From Geodermatophilus normandii (GTDB taxonomy: Bacteria > Actinomycetota > Actinomycetes > Mycobacteriales > Geodermatophilaceae), in NCBI RefSeq assembly GCF_003182485.1, contig NZ_QGTX01000001.1:4178001-4242000 (forward strand): 64,000 nt of DNA. The letters run 5' to 3'. Both the position numbers and the translations under genes were made by a program. The notes below the pieces were generated by a model, which ran no database searches, was not told the origin of the DNA, and worked only from the letters and a program-made list of their open reading frames with translations. Below, in pieces: positions 7,838-16,441 of this stretch (position 1 is its first letter; each line of letters opens with the position of its first letter).

Positions 7838-8718
7838 GCACCGTCGTCCCCGGCGGCCCCCGCGGCGTCGCCCTCCCCCCGCCCAGCGAGCTCGAGCTCT
7901 CCCGCCGGGCCTGGCGCCGCAGCCGGGCCCGGCGCTCGACGCTGGTCGCGCTCGCGTCCACGCTGGTCTTCGCCGTCGTCGCCTACCTGGCCGTCACCCG
8001 CTCGCCGGGCTGGCCGCGGGTGCAGGCCACGTTCTTCTCGCCGTCGGTGGCGCTGGAGTCGCTGCCCGACATCGCCCGCGGGCTGCTGGTGAACCTGCAG
8101 GTGCTCGTCGTCGGCGGCCTGCTCGTCCTGCTGGTGGGCCTCGGCATCGCCGCGCTGCGCACCCTGCGGGGGCCGGCGCTCGCGCCGCTGCGCTTCCTGG
8201 CCACGGCCTACGTGGACCTGTTCCGCGGGATGCCGCTGATCATCGTGCTGTACCTGGTCGGCTTCGGGTTCCCGGCGCTGGGCCTGCAGGGCGTGCCGAC
8301 GTCGCCGTTCGTCCTGGGCACGGCGGCGATCGTGCTCGTCTACTCCGCGTACGTGGCCGAGGTCTTCCGCGCCGGCATCGAGTCGGTGCACCCCAGCCAG
8401 CGCGCCGCGGCCCGCTCGCTCGGGCTCACCCACCGGCAGACGATGCGGATCGTCGTGCTGCCGCAGGCGCTGCGCACGGTCACCCCGGCACTGCTCAACG
8501 ACTTCGTCGCCCTGCAGAAGGACGTCGGGCTGATCTCGGTGCTGGGCGCCGTCGACGCGGTCCGCTCCGCGCAGATCCAGGTCGGACAGAGCTTCAACTT
8601 CACGCCCTACGTCGTCGCCGGGCTGCTGTTCGTGCTGCTGGCCGTCCCCTCGGCCCGCCTGGCCGACGCCGTCACCGCGCGCGCCCGCCGCCGCCAGCAG
8701 AGCGGCTCGCTGCTGTGA
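7798..8718 (+). CDS. Amino-acid ABC transporter permease
   Basis: This integral membrane protein of about 306 residues has five to six helices. It carries the EAA-loop signature AAARSLGLTHRQTMRIVVLP of binding-protein-dependent permeases, which contacts the ATPase. AYVDLFRGMPLIIVLYLVGFG and VYSAYVAEVFRAGIESVHPSQ are typical of polar amino acid permeases of the His/Glu/Gln type. The start is uncertain. The GTG at 7798 overlaps the preceding gene by 40 bp and gives an arginine-rich leader. The only alternative close to the upstream stop is a CTG at 7834, overlapping the TGA. The stop overlaps the next gene's GTG by four bases. A single permease gene implies a homodimeric channel. Confidence 0.85.
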   Translation: MAVRRRRRARPVLSTVVPGGPRGVALPPPSELELSRRAWRRSRARRSTLVALASTLVFAVVAYLAVTRSPGWPRVQATFFSPSVALESLPDIARGLLVNLQVLVVGGLLVLLVGLGIAALRTLRGPALAPLRFLATAYVDLFRGMPLIIVLYLVGFGFPALGLQGVPTSPFVLGTAAIVLVYSAYVAEVFRAGIESVHPSQRAAARSLGLTHRQTMRIVVLPQALRTVTPALLNDFVALQKDVGLISVLGAVDAVRSAQIQVGQSFNFTPYVVAGLLFVLLAVPSARLADAVTARARRRQQSGSLL

Positions 8719-9458
8719 GCGTCCTGGAGCTGCGCGGGATCGCGAAGGCGTTCGGCGGGAACGTCGTGCTGCGCGGGATCGACCTCGCCGTCGACGAGCA
8801 CCGGGTGGTCGCGCTGATCGGCGGCTCGGGCTCGGGCAAGTCGACGCTGCTGCGCTGCGCCGCGCTGCTGGAGACCGTCGACGACGGGCAGGTGCTCCTC
8901 GACGGCGAGGACGTCACGGACCCGCGGGTCGACGCCGACCGGGTGCGCCGCCGGATGGGCGTCGTGTTCCAGGCCTACAACCTGTTCCCGCACCTGTCCG
9001 TGCTCGACAACGTGACGCTCGCGCCCACGGTGGTGCACGGCCGGCCGCGCGCCGAGGCGGTCGAGGAGGCACGGGGGCTGCTGGCACGCATCGGCCTGGC
9101 CGACAAGGCCGGCGAGTACCCCGACCGGCTCTCGGGCGGCCAGCAGCAGCGGGTGGCGATCGTGCGCGCGCTCGCCGTCCGCCCGCGGGTGCTGCTGCTC
9201 GACGAGGTGACCAGCGCCCTGGACCCCGAGCTGGTCGGCGAGGTGCTCGCGCTCGTGCGCGAGGTGGCCGGGCAGGGCATGACGATCGTGATGGCCACCC
9301 ACGAGATGGGCTTCGCCCGCCAGGTGGCCGACACGGTGGCCTTCCTCGACGGCGGGGTGCTGCTGGAGTCCGGTCCGCCGGACCAGGTGCTCGGCGAGCC
9401 GCGGCACCCGCGCACCCGGCAGTTCCTGGCCCGCGTCATCGACGCCGGCCGCCTGTAG
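8715..9458 (+). CDS. Amino-acid ABC transporter ATP-binding protein
   Basis: The protein has 247 residues with the full ABC ATPase motif set: Walker A GGSGSGKST, Q-loop in VVFQAYNLFPHLSVLDN, signature LSGGQQQRVAIVRALA, Walker B RVLLLDEVTSALD and H-loop ATHEMGFA. It is closest in pattern to the GlnQ/HisP polar amino acid group. The GTG start at 8715 overlaps the permease stop by four bases (GTGA), which indicates translational coupling. It powers uptake by the upstream permease and lipoprotein. A strong palindrome 17 bp after the stop probably terminates the operon. Confidence 0.92.
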   Translation: MSVLELRGIAKAFGGNVVLRGIDLAVDEHRVVALIGGSGSGKSTLLRCAALLETVDDGQVLLDGEDVTDPRVDADRVRRRMGVVFQAYNLFPHLSVLDNVTLAPTVVHGRPRAEAVEEARGLLARIGLADKAGEYPDRLSGGQQQRVAIVRALAVRPRVLLLDEVTSALDPELVGEVLALVREVAGQGMTIVMATHEMGFARQVADTVAFLDGGVLLESGPPDQVLGEPRHPRTRQFLARVIDAGRL

Positions 9459-9474
9459 GTCGCCCTCCCCCCGC

Positions 9475-9532
9475 CGAGATCGGCGGTCTCGCACGCTCCG
9501 GGCGACCGAGGCGTGCGAGACCGCCGATCTCG
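9475..9532. terminator. 22-bp perfect inverted repeat, bidirectional terminator or palindromic repeat
   Basis: Arms at 9475-9496 and 9511-9532 are perfectly complementary over 22 bp around a 14-base loop. It sits between two convergent genes, the ABC ATPase and the RNase H/phosphatase gene, whose stops lie 17 and 11 bp away. This is the expected place for a bidirectional terminator. It lacks T runs on either side. The unusual length and perfection also fit a palindromic interspersed element. Confidence 0.8.
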
Positions 9533-9542
9533 CCGGGGCGCG

Positions 9543-10637
9543 TCAGCGCAGGTGCGCGGTGTCGTTCACCAGGCGGACCGACGTGCGGCCGTCGCTGCTC
9601 CACGCGACCGTCGACAGCGACGCCGCCTCGAGGAACACCCGGTGCACGACCTCGTCGCCCACCCCGAGCCCGGCGGCGAGCAGCAGCTTGATCGGCGTCA
9701 CGTGGCTGACCACGAGCACCGTCCTCCCGGCGTACCGCTCGAGCAGCCGCGCGCGCGCCCGGGCCACGCGCTTCGACACGTCGGCGACCGACTCGCCGTT
9801 CGGCGCGGCCACGGTGACGTCGGCCATGAACCGGCGGGCGGCCAGCGGGTGCCGCTCCCGGGCCTCGCCGGCGGTCAGCCCCTCGAGGTCGCCGAAGTCG
9901 AGCTCCACCAGGTCCTCGTCGAGCTCCACCCGCAGGCCGAGGGCACCGGCCACCGCCTCGGCGGTCTCCCGCGTGCGGCGCAGCGGCGAGGCGACGACGA
10001 CGTCGATGCCGAGCTCCTCGGCGCGCGCCGCGGCCGCCTCGGCCTCCGCCCGCCCGGTGGCCGACAGCGGCAGGTCGTTGCGGCCGCTGTACCGACGTTC
10101 GGGCGTGTGCTCGGTCCGCCCGTGCCGCAGCAGGTGCGTGACGGTGGTGACGACCGGTGCGGGCTCGGCCGTCGGCTGGACGTCGTCCTCGGCGACGGAC
10201 GGCTCGGCGGCCGCGTCGCGGTGCACGGGCCGGCCGTCCATCGCGCTGTTGGCCAGCGCGTCGGCGGCGCCGTTCTGCGCGCGCGGCACCCAGGTGTAGC
10301 GGACGCTGCCCAGCTGCCGGGCGATGTCGCGGGCCTGGACGGCGAGCTTCTGCATGTCCGGGTGCTTGATCTTCCAGCGGCCCGACATCTGCTCCACGAC
10401 CAGCTTGGAGTCCATCCGCACCTCGACGTCGGCGGATGCGTCGAGGTCCAGGGCCGCCTGCAGCCCGGCCACCAGGCCGCCGTACTCGGCGACGTTGTTG
10501 GTGGCGCGGCCGACCGAGGCGGCCCGCTCGGCGAGCACCTCCCCGGTCTGCGCGTCCCGGACCAGCGCGCCGTAGCCGGCCGGGCCCGGGTTGCCCCGCG
10601 ATCCCCCGTCCGCCTCGACGACGAACCGGCGGCTCAC
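9543..10637 (-). CDS. Bifunctional RNase H / acid (histidine) phosphatase
   Basis: This 364-residue two-domain protein has an N-terminal RNase HI domain (about residues 1-135). Its catalytic acids are in VEADGGSRGNPGPAGYG, NNVAEYGGL, RMDSKLVVEQMSGRW and ADALAN. The C-terminal histidine phosphatase domain (about 165-364) carries the LLRHGRTEHTPERRY active-site motif, SPLRRTRETAEAV and VVSHVTPIKLLL. The fusion is the known actinobacterial type (Mycobacterium tuberculosis Rv2228c), whose phosphatase domain resembles alpha-ribazole phosphatase CobC. The GTG start at 10637 overlaps the upstream zinc-ribbon gene stop by four bases. With the downstream NIF3 gene it keeps the conserved Rv2228c-Rv2230c order, interrupted here by the symporter pair. 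Confidence 0.93.
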   Translation of the reverse strand: MSRRFVVEADGGSRGNPGPAGYGALVRDAQTGEVLAERAASVGRATNNVAEYGGLVAGLQAALDLDASADVEVRMDSKLVVEQMSGRWKIKHPDMQKLAVQARDIARQLGSVRYTWVPRAQNGAADALANSAMDGRPVHRDAAAEPSVAEDDVQPTAEPAPVVTTVTHLLRHGRTEHTPERRYSGRNDLPLSATGRAEAEAAAARAEELGIDVVVASPLRRTRETAEAVAGALGLRVELDEDLVELDFGDLEGLTAGEARERHPLAARRFMADVTVAAPNGESVADVSKRVARARARLLERYAGRTVLVVSHVTPIKLLLAAGLGVGDEVVHRVFLEAASLSTVAWSSDGRTSVRLVNDTAHLR

Positions 10638-11374
10638 AGTCCCGACTCGGCGGTGCGCACCAGGATCCGCCCGCAGTTCTCGCAGCGGACCACCTCGTGC
10701 GGGTCGGCGTTGCGGACCGCGGCGAGCTCCCGGCCGTTGAGCTCGATGCGGCAGCCCTGGCACGCCCGCGCCCGCAGCATCGCCGCGCCGGTGGTGCCGG
10801 TCTGGGTGCGGATGCGGTCGTACAGCGACAGCAGCGGAGCGGAGATGCCGCCGGCGACCTCGGCCCGCTTCGCCTGGTGCCGGGAGGTGGAGTCGGCGAT
10901 GTCGGCCAGGGCGTCGTCACGCAGCTGCTCGGCCCGCCCCCGGTCGGCGGCGGCCGAGGCCCTCCCCGTCCGGGCGTCGGCCAGCGCGGCGTCGGCGACC
11001 TCCCGGCGCTCCATCAGCTCGAGCACCTGGTCCTCCAGGTCGGACTGCCGCCGCGCGAGCGACTGCAGCTCCGACTGCAGCGAGGTGATCTCCTTCGGCG
11101 TCGCCGCGCCGGAGTCGATCCGCCCCTGGTCGCGCGTGGCCCGCTGCCGGACGGTGTCGACGTCGGCCTCGAGCCGCTTCTGCTCCCGGTCGAGGTCGCC
11201 CACCTCGGTCTCGGCGCGGACCTCGGCCTCGGCGAAGGTGCGCTCGGCCTCGGCCGCGGCCTCGACCGCGGCGACCTCGGGCAGCGTGCGCTGCCGGTGG
11301 GCGAGCTGGGTGAGCGCGACGTCCTCGTCGGCCAGGGCCAGGAGCTTCTGCTGCTCGAAGTGGTCGGCCTTCAC
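10634..11374 (-). CDS. Coiled-coil protein with C-terminal C4 zinc ribbon
   Basis: The protein has 246 residues. Residues about 10-180 are charged, heptad-like and alanine-rich (EVAAVEAAAEAERTFAEAEV, SLQSELQSLARRQSDLEDQV), predicting a long antiparallel coiled coil. The C-terminus holds two CxxC pairs, RACQGCRIEL and RCENCGRIL, forming a zinc ribbon. This is the widespread CT398/DUF164-like family (M. tuberculosis Rv2229c). Some homologs are linked to flagellar or envelope functions in other phyla, but the role in actinobacteria is not established. It is translationally coupled to the RNase H/phosphatase gene (ATG at 11374; stop overlaps the next start). Confidence 0.88.
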   Translation of the reverse strand: MKADHFEQQKLLALADEDVALTQLAHRQRTLPEVAAVEAAAEAERTFAEAEVRAETEVGDLDREQKRLEADVDTVRQRATRDQGRIDSGAATPKEITSLQSELQSLARRQSDLEDQVLELMERREVADAALADARTGRASAAADRGRAEQLRDDALADIADSTSRHQAKRAEVAGGISAPLLSLYDRIRTQTGTTGAAMLRARACQGCRIELNGRELAAVRNADPHEVVRCENCGRILVRTAESGL

Positions 11375-11398
11375 CCGTCCAACCTACCGGGGCACCGC

Positions 11399-11466
11399 CT
11401 GGCCCTCGGCCCCCGTGCGGGGTCCCGCCGCGCGCGTGCGAGCGGTGGGGGCACGGGGTCCGTCGT
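11399..11466 (-). repeat. Intergenic structured repeat, copy 1 (family of three)
   Basis: Directly after the symporter stop the minus strand reads ACGACGGACCCCGTGCCCCC, then ACCGCTCGCACGCGCGCGGC and GGGACCCCGCACGGGGG. The outer arms CCCCGTGC and GCACGGGG pair. It belongs to the same family as the sequences at 47824-47884 and 51240-51298, each starting at a stop codon. Confidence 0.65.
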
Positions 11467-13110
11467 CTACCTGCGGGTCGCCCTCTCCCCCGCCGCTCCG
11501 GGCGGTGCGGACTCCAGCGGGTCGGGCAGGTCGCGGAAGGTCGGGTCCTCCCGCTCGGCGGTGTAGTCGGACTCCGCCGTCCCGTCGACGCCGTCGGAGA
11601 CCTTCATCGCCCGCAGCACGACGGTGACGACGACGGCCACCAGCAGGTTGGCCAGCAGTGCGAGCAGGCCGGCGTACACGCTGGAGGCGACGTCGAGGCC
11701 GAGCTTGGACAGCGCGAACGACGACCCGCCGAAGTGCTCCCGGACGACCGTGCCGTCCGGCCCCAGGCGCGGGATGTTGTAGAGCATCAGCAGGCCGGCC
11801 GCCATGCCGGCGAACCAGCCGGCGATGAGGCCGCCGCGGTGCAGCCAGCGGGTGTAGAGGCCCAGCGCGACCGCGGGCAGCGTCTGCAGGATGATCACGC
11901 CGCCGATGAGCTGCAGGTCGATGGAGAACTGCGGGTCGATGAAGAGGATCGCCGCGACGGCGCCGAGCTTGACCACCAGCGAGACGATCTTGGCGACCTG
12001 CGCCTCCTGGCGGGGCGTGGCGTCCCGCTTGAGGAACTCCTTGTAGATGTTGCGGGTGAACAGGTTCGCCGCGGCGATCGACATGATCGCCGCCGGCACC
12101 AGCGCGCCGATGCCGATGGCGGCGAAGGCGATGCCGGCGAACCAGCTGGGGAACATCTCCTGGAACAGGACCGGGACGATCGTGTTGCCGTCCTCGCCGA
12201 TCGGCGTGACGCCGGCGGCGATCGCCATGAAGCCCAGCAGGGCGATGAACCCCAGCGCGAGGCTGTAGACCGGCAGCGCGCTCATGTTGCGCTTGAGCAC
12301 GTCGCGGTTGCTGGCGGCCAGGACGCCGGTGATCGAGTGCGGGTAGAGGAACAGCGCCAGCGCGGAGCCCAGCGCGAGGGTGGCGTAGCCGAGCTGCCCG
12401 GTCGCCGGCAGCAGCACGCCCGCCCCGGTCCCGGCGGAGAACTTCTCCTCGGCCGCACCGAAGACCACGTCCCAGCCGCCGAGCTTCGTCGGGATGACGA
12501 TGACGGCGACGATGATCGTCAGGTAGATCAGGGTGTCCTTGACGAACGCGATCAGTGCCGGCGCCCGCAGCCCGGAGTTGTACGTGTAGAGCGCCAGGAT
12601 CACGAACGCGACGATGAGCGGCAGCTCGCCCTCCACACCCATCGCCTTGAGGATCGCCTCGATGCCCACCAGCTGGAGGGCGATGTAGGGCATCGTCGCC
12701 ACGATCCCGGTGAGGGCGACCAGCAGGGCGAGGCCCGGGGAGTCGAACCGGGAGCGGACGAAGTCGGCCGGGGTGACGAAGCCGCGCACGTGGCTGACCG
12801 ACCAGAGCCGGATCACCACCAGGAACACCAGCGGGTAGATGACCACGGTGTACGGGACGGCGAAGAACCCGGCGGCGCCCGCACCGAACATCAGCGCGGG
12901 GACGGCGACGAAGGTGTAGGCGGTGTAGAGGTCGCCGCCCAGCAGGAACCAGGTGATCCAGGTGCCGAAGCTGCGCCCGCCCAGGCCCCACTCGTCCAGG
13001 TGCATGAGGCTCTCCGCGCGCCGCCAGCGGGCGGCGACGAACCCCATGACCGTGACGATCAGGAAGAAGACGATGACGATCGTCAGCTCGACGACGTTGA
13101 CCCCGTCCAC
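11467..13110 (-). CDS. Sodium:solute symporter (SSS family), monocarboxylate type
   Basis: This 547-residue membrane protein has about 13 hydrophobic helices. It shows SSS features including WGLGGRSFGTWITWFLLGGD, ADFVRSRFDSPGLALLVALTG, GVLAASNRDVLKRNMSALP and GALVPAAIMSIAAANLFTRNIYKEF, the last being the sodium-binding region. A small DUF3311 protein encoded three bases upstream is the usual partner of MctP/MctC-like monocarboxylate permeases. I therefore infer uptake of a short organic acid such as acetate, pyruvate or propionate. The start is the GTG at 13110 (VDGVNVVEL). The pair interrupts the otherwise conserved order between the zinc-ribbon and NIF3 genes. A structured intergenic repeat follows the stop. 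Confidence 0.88.
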   Translation of the reverse strand: MDGVNVVELTIVIVFFLIVTVMGFVAARWRRAESLMHLDEWGLGGRSFGTWITWFLLGGDLYTAYTFVAVPALMFGAGAAGFFAVPYTVVIYPLVFLVVIRLWSVSHVRGFVTPADFVRSRFDSPGLALLVALTGIVATMPYIALQLVGIEAILKAMGVEGELPLIVAFVILALYTYNSGLRAPALIAFVKDTLIYLTIIVAVIVIPTKLGGWDVVFGAAEEKFSAGTGAGVLLPATGQLGYATLALGSALALFLYPHSITGVLAASNRDVLKRNMSALPVYSLALGFIALLGFMAIAAGVTPIGEDGNTIVPVLFQEMFPSWFAGIAFAAIGIGALVPAAIMSIAAANLFTRNIYKEFLKRDATPRQEAQVAKIVSLVVKLGAVAAILFIDPQFSIDLQLIGGVIILQTLPAVALGLYTRWLHRGGLIAGWFAGMAAGLLMLYNIPRLGPDGTVVREHFGGSSFALSKLGLDVASSVYAGLLALLANLLVAVVVTVVLRAMKVSDGVDGTAESDYTAEREDPTFRDLPDPLESAPPGAAGERATRR

Positions 13111-13113
13111 GGC

Positions 13114-13452
13114 TCAGTGCCCCCCGTTCCGGTCGTCGGTGGTGCGCGCCGCCGCGTCCCGGGCGTCCCGGGTGACGGCGGCGCGGGCGGCGGCCTGGTC
13201 GGCCGGGCTGCGCCGGGTGGCCCGGTAGACCAGAACGGTGGTGAGCACGCCGAGTCCGACGAACAGCAGCTGCACCCAGTAGAAGAACGGCCAGCCGAAC
13301 AGCGTCGGCTCGACGCGGTTGAAGACGGGGACCAGCAGCGGGACGACGATCGGCACCAGCAGCAGCCAGTTCCACGGGCTGCGGTCGCTGCGCACGGGCG
13401 TCCCGTCCGTCCTGCCCGGTGCGCCCCTGGGTGGTGTCGCTGCGCTGGACAT
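13114..13452 (-). CDS. DUF3311 small membrane protein, symporter partner
   Basis: The protein has 112 residues and two hydrophobic helices (WNWLLLVPIVVPLLVPVFN and FFYWVQLLFVGLGVLTTVLV) separated by RVEPTLFGWPF. This is the DUF3311 pattern. The N-terminus is basic and disordered, and the C-terminus is an Arg/Ala-rich cytoplasmic tail. DUF3311 genes are nearly always next to SSS-type monocarboxylate symporters and are thought to help assembly or function. The gene stops three bases before the symporter start, so they are co-transcribed. ATG at 13452 chosen. Confidence 0.85.
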   Translation of the reverse strand: MSSAATPPRGAPGRTDGTPVRSDRSPWNWLLLVPIVVPLLVPVFNRVEPTLFGWPFFYWVQLLFVGLGVLTTVLVYRATRRSPADQAAARAAVTRDARDAAARTTDDRNGGH

Positions 13453-13466
13453 CCCCGTCCCCTCCC

Positions 13467-14309
13467 TCAGCCGGCCGACCCCGCGGTCCGGTCCCCCTCG
13501 GCCCCGCGGTGCACCGTCCACGGGTCGGTGCGGCGCCGGGAGGCGACCGCCTCGACCCTGCCGGAGAGGTCCGTGGTCAGCACGTCGGCGACCACGGGCA
13601 CCCAGGGCCACTCGGAGGCGAAGTGTGCCACGTCACACAAGGCCGGCCCGGGAGCCTCGCCGGCCTCCGACACGGGGTGGTGCCGCAGGTCGCTGGTGAG
13701 GAGGACGTCGGCCCCGGCGGCCGCGGCGGCCGGCAGCAGCGAGCCGCCGCTGCCCCGCAGACGGCGACCGTGCGCACCGGCCGGTCCGGGTCGCCGGCCG
13801 CCCGGACGCCGCCGGTCGTGACGGGGAGGACGGCGGCGGCGTGCGCGGCGAACCCGGCCAGCGTCGTCGGCTCGGCGAGCTCGCCCACCCGGCCGAGGCC
13901 CTCCGCGAGCCGGGGCGGCCGGCTGCAGCGGGCGGGCGCCGGTCAGGCCGAGGACGGCGGCCAGCGCGTCGTTGACGCCGACGTCGGCGGCGCGGTCGGC
14001 GTTGGTGTGCGCGACGAACAGCCCGCAGCCGGCCCGGACCAGCCGGTGCACCAGGCGGCCCTTCGGGTCGTCGGCCGGGACGCCGTGCACCGCGGTGAGG
14101 AACAGCGGGTGGTGGGTGACCAGCAGCCCGGCGCCCGTCTCGACCGCCTCGTCGACGACGGCGGCGACCGGGTCGACGGCGACCAGCACGCGGCCGACCG
14201 GCTCGGCCGGGTCACCGCAGACCAGCCCGACGGCGTCCCAGTCCTCGGCCAGCGCGGGGTCGAAGCGGGCCTCCAGCGCGGCGACGACCTCGCCGAGGGT
14301 GGCGGTCAC
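13467..14309 (-). CDS. NIF3-like dinuclear metal protein, with two compensating frameshifts
   Basis: The open frame is 280 residues. The first 125 residues are typical NIF3/YbgI: LAEDWDAVGLVCGD, LLVTHHPLFLTAVHG (metal-binding histidines), FVAHTNADRAADVGVNDALA and VLGLTGARPLQP. The end is also typical: LLPAAAAAGADVLLTSDLRH and DVAHFASEWPWVP. Between about 13917 and 13757 the frame encodes an arginine-rich nonsense stretch. The plausible NIF3 sequence (GRVGELAEPTTLAGFAAHA, then PVTTGGVRAAG, RPVRTVAVCG) is found in the next frame. An extra C in the run near 13917 and a missing G near 13757 restore the ends to the same frame. About 55 residues are therefore garbled, most likely by sequencing error. 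Function of NIF3 proteins is poorly known (metal-dependent, GTP cyclohydrolase-like fold). Confidence 0.85.
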   Translation of the reverse strand: MTATLGEVVAALEARFDPALAEDWDAVGLVCGDPAEPVGRVLVAVDPVAAVVDEAVETGAGLLVTHHPLFLTAVHGVPADDPKGRLVHRLVRAGCGLFVAHTNADRAADVGVNDALAAVLGLTGARPLQPAAPARGGPRPGGRARRADDAGRVRRARRRRPPRHDRRRPGGRRPGPAGAHGRRLRGSGGSLLPAAAAAGADVLLTSDLRHHPVSEAGEAPGPALCDVAHFASEWPWVPVVADVLTTDLSGRVEAVASRRRTDPWTVHRGAEGDRTAGSAG

Positions 14310-14361
14310 GGCCGCCGACCCTAGGTCAGGGGGTGCGCCCCGTCCGGGCTCACCGTGGCGT

Positions 14362-14393
14362 GTCCTGGCTCGGCGTCGACCGTGAGCCAGGAC
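14362..14393. repeat. 10-bp inverted repeat upstream of the FUSC gene
   Basis: GTCCTGGCTC (14362-14371) and GAGCCAGGAC (14384-14393) are perfectly complementary around a 12-base spacer. They lie 60 bp upstream of the FUSC start, in the gap between the divergent NIF3 and FUSC genes. It could be an operator or a stray palindrome. Confidence 0.55.
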
Positions 14394-14452
14394 GCGGCAC
14401 GATCAGGTCACCTGGTCATCCGCGCCCCCCCGCGGGTGGCAGGCTGCGGGGC

Positions 14453-16405
14453 GTGGCGGACAGGTCGCTGCGCGCTCCGGCGTGGCTCGAGGAACTGGTC
14501 CGCACCTCTCCCCCGCCGGTGCCCTGGCGCGACGTCGCCCGCTTCGCCGTCACCGTGCCCGCGCCCCTCGCGGTCGCCCTCGTGGTCGGAGGCACCCCGG
14601 CGCTCGGCGCGGGCGTCTTCGGCACCACCGGCGCGCTCGCGGCCACCCTCGCCCCGCAGGCCGGGCCGCTGCGGGACCGGCTGCGGCGCACGGCGGCCGC
14701 CGTCGGCTTCGGCGCGGTCGGCCTCGTCGCCGGTCAGTTCGCCAGCGGCGGCGGGGTGCTGCCGGTGGTCCTGGTGGCGGTCCTGTCGGTGGCCGCCGCG
14801 GTGATCAGCGCGGTGAACTCGGCGATGTCGCTGGGGGCTCTGCAGCTGCTCGTCTACACCGCGCTGGCCTCCGGGCTGGTGACGCCGCTGCCGCAGTGGG
14901 CGGAGGTGTCGTTCTTCGCCGCCGGCGCGGCCTGGGCGACGCTCGCGACGCTGGTCCAGGCCGCCACGGAACCCAGCGACCCCGACCGGACGGCGGTGGC
15001 GGCGGTGTTCACCCGCATCGCCGGGCTGCTCACCGCCGTCGGCACCGAGCGCACCGACGACGCCCGCCGCGACCTCACCACCGCGCTCAACGCCGCCTAC
15101 GACCGCGTGATCCGCACCCGCAGCCTCGCCGCCGGCCGCAACCGGCAGCTGTCGGAGCTGGCCGGGATCCTCAACGCCGCGGCGCCGCTGGTGGAGGCGG
15201 CGGTCGCCTCCGCCCGCGCCGGGGTGCCCGCCGACCCGCACGACGTGACGGCGGTGCACGCGCTGGCCACCGCGGTGTCCGCGGACCGCGACCTGCCCGG
15301 CGAGCGCCCCGCGGCGCTGGACGACGGACCCGCCACCCGCCGCGCCGTGCGGCACGGCGTGCGGCTGGCCTGGGCCGTCGTCGGCGACCCGGAGGAGCGC
15401 GCGGGCGCGGCGGTCGCGCTCCCCCGCCGGCCCCTGGGTGCCCGGCTGCGCGACCTGGCCGACCGCACCCTCGGCAGTCCCGACACCCGCGACTTCGCCG
15501 TCCGGCTGGCGCTGTGCATGACCGTCGCGGAGACCGCCCGCCAGCTGCTGCCCATCGAGCGGCCCTACTGGGTGCTGCTCACGGTCGCGATCGTGCTCAA
15601 GCCCGACTTCGGCTCGGTGTTCACCCGGGCGGTGCAGCGCGGCGCGGGCACGCTGCTCGGCGTCCTCATCGGCTCGCTGCTGCTGTCGTTCCTGCCGCGC
15701 GACGGCTGGGTGGTCGTGGCCATGGCGGTCGCGGCGGGCCTGCTGCCGTGGGCCCGCGGCGCCAACTTCGGCCTGTTCTCGGTCTTCCAGACGCCGGTGA
15801 TCATCCTGCTGCTCGACCTCGCGGTCCCCGGCGGCCCGGGACTGGTCGGCGCGCGACTGGCCGACACCCTCATCGGCTGCGCGATCGTGCTCGTCTTCGG
15901 CTACCTGCTCTGGCCGCAGACCTGGCGGGCGCCGCTGGAGGACGCCATGCGCGCGGCCGCCCTGGCCCTCGACGGCTTCGTCGGCGCCGCCTTCGACGGC
16001 GACCCGGTCGCGCGCCGCCGCGCCCGCCGGGCCACCTACCGCGCGCTCACCGAGCTCACCACCCAGCTGCAGCGCCGGCTGGCCGAGCCGCCCCCGATCA
16101 GCACCCGCGCCGCGGCCTGGTGGCCGGTCATCGTGCAGCTGGAGCGCACCGCCGACGCCGTCACCGCGGCGGTCATCGCCGTCCGGCACGGCGGGGAGGC
16201 CCCGGAGCCGGGGCAGGTGGCGGTGCTGCGCCGGGCGCTGCGCGAGCTGGAGGACGACGTCCGGGCCCACCGGACCCCCGACGACGCCGAGATCCACGCC
16301 GAGGGCGTGCTCGCCCCCGTCGCGCGGGAGGTGGACGCCGCCCGCCGGCTGGTCCGCGACGCCGCGCCGGGACGGCGCCCGGAGGCGGCGGCCCCCGGCG
16401 GCTGA
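14453..16405 (+). CDS. FUSC-family membrane transporter (aromatic acid exporter-like)
   Basis: The protein has 650 residues with two bundles of hydrophobic helices (about residues 30-175 and 345-480), each followed by a soluble helical part. This is the fusaric acid resistance/YccS-AaeB architecture. The second bundle contains RPYWVLLTVAIVLKPDFGSVFTRAVQRGAGTLLG, the FUSC hallmark (quoted here in words as RPYW...LKPDFG...RAVQRGAGTLLG). The family exports aromatic acids or contributes to envelope homeostasis, and the substrate is unknown here. The GTG at 14453 is chosen because it precedes the first conserved segment (VADRSLRAPAWLEELV). The next gene starts 36 bp downstream and may be co-transcribed. 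Confidence 0.82.
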   Translation: MADRSLRAPAWLEELVRTSPPPVPWRDVARFAVTVPAPLAVALVVGGTPALGAGVFGTTGALAATLAPQAGPLRDRLRRTAAAVGFGAVGLVAGQFASGGGVLPVVLVAVLSVAAAVISAVNSAMSLGALQLLVYTALASGLVTPLPQWAEVSFFAAGAAWATLATLVQAATEPSDPDRTAVAAVFTRIAGLLTAVGTERTDDARRDLTTALNAAYDRVIRTRSLAAGRNRQLSELAGILNAAAPLVEAAVASARAGVPADPHDVTAVHALATAVSADRDLPGERPAALDDGPATRRAVRHGVRLAWAVVGDPEERAGAAVALPRRPLGARLRDLADRTLGSPDTRDFAVRLALCMTVAETARQLLPIERPYWVLLTVAIVLKPDFGSVFTRAVQRGAGTLLGVLIGSLLLSFLPRDGWVVVAMAVAAGLLPWARGANFGLFSVFQTPVIILLLDLAVPGGPGLVGARLADTLIGCAIVLVFGYLLWPQTWRAPLEDAMRAAALALDGFVGAAFDGDPVARRRARRATYRALTELTTQLQRRLAEPPPISTRAAAWWPVIVQLERTADAVTAAVIAVRHGGEAPEPGQVAVLRRALRELEDDVRAHRTPDDAEIHAEGVLAPVAREVDAARRLVRDAAPGRRPEAAAPGG

Positions 16406-16441
16406 GTCGCCGGTCCCCCGGAGCTGCGCTGTCATGGACGG

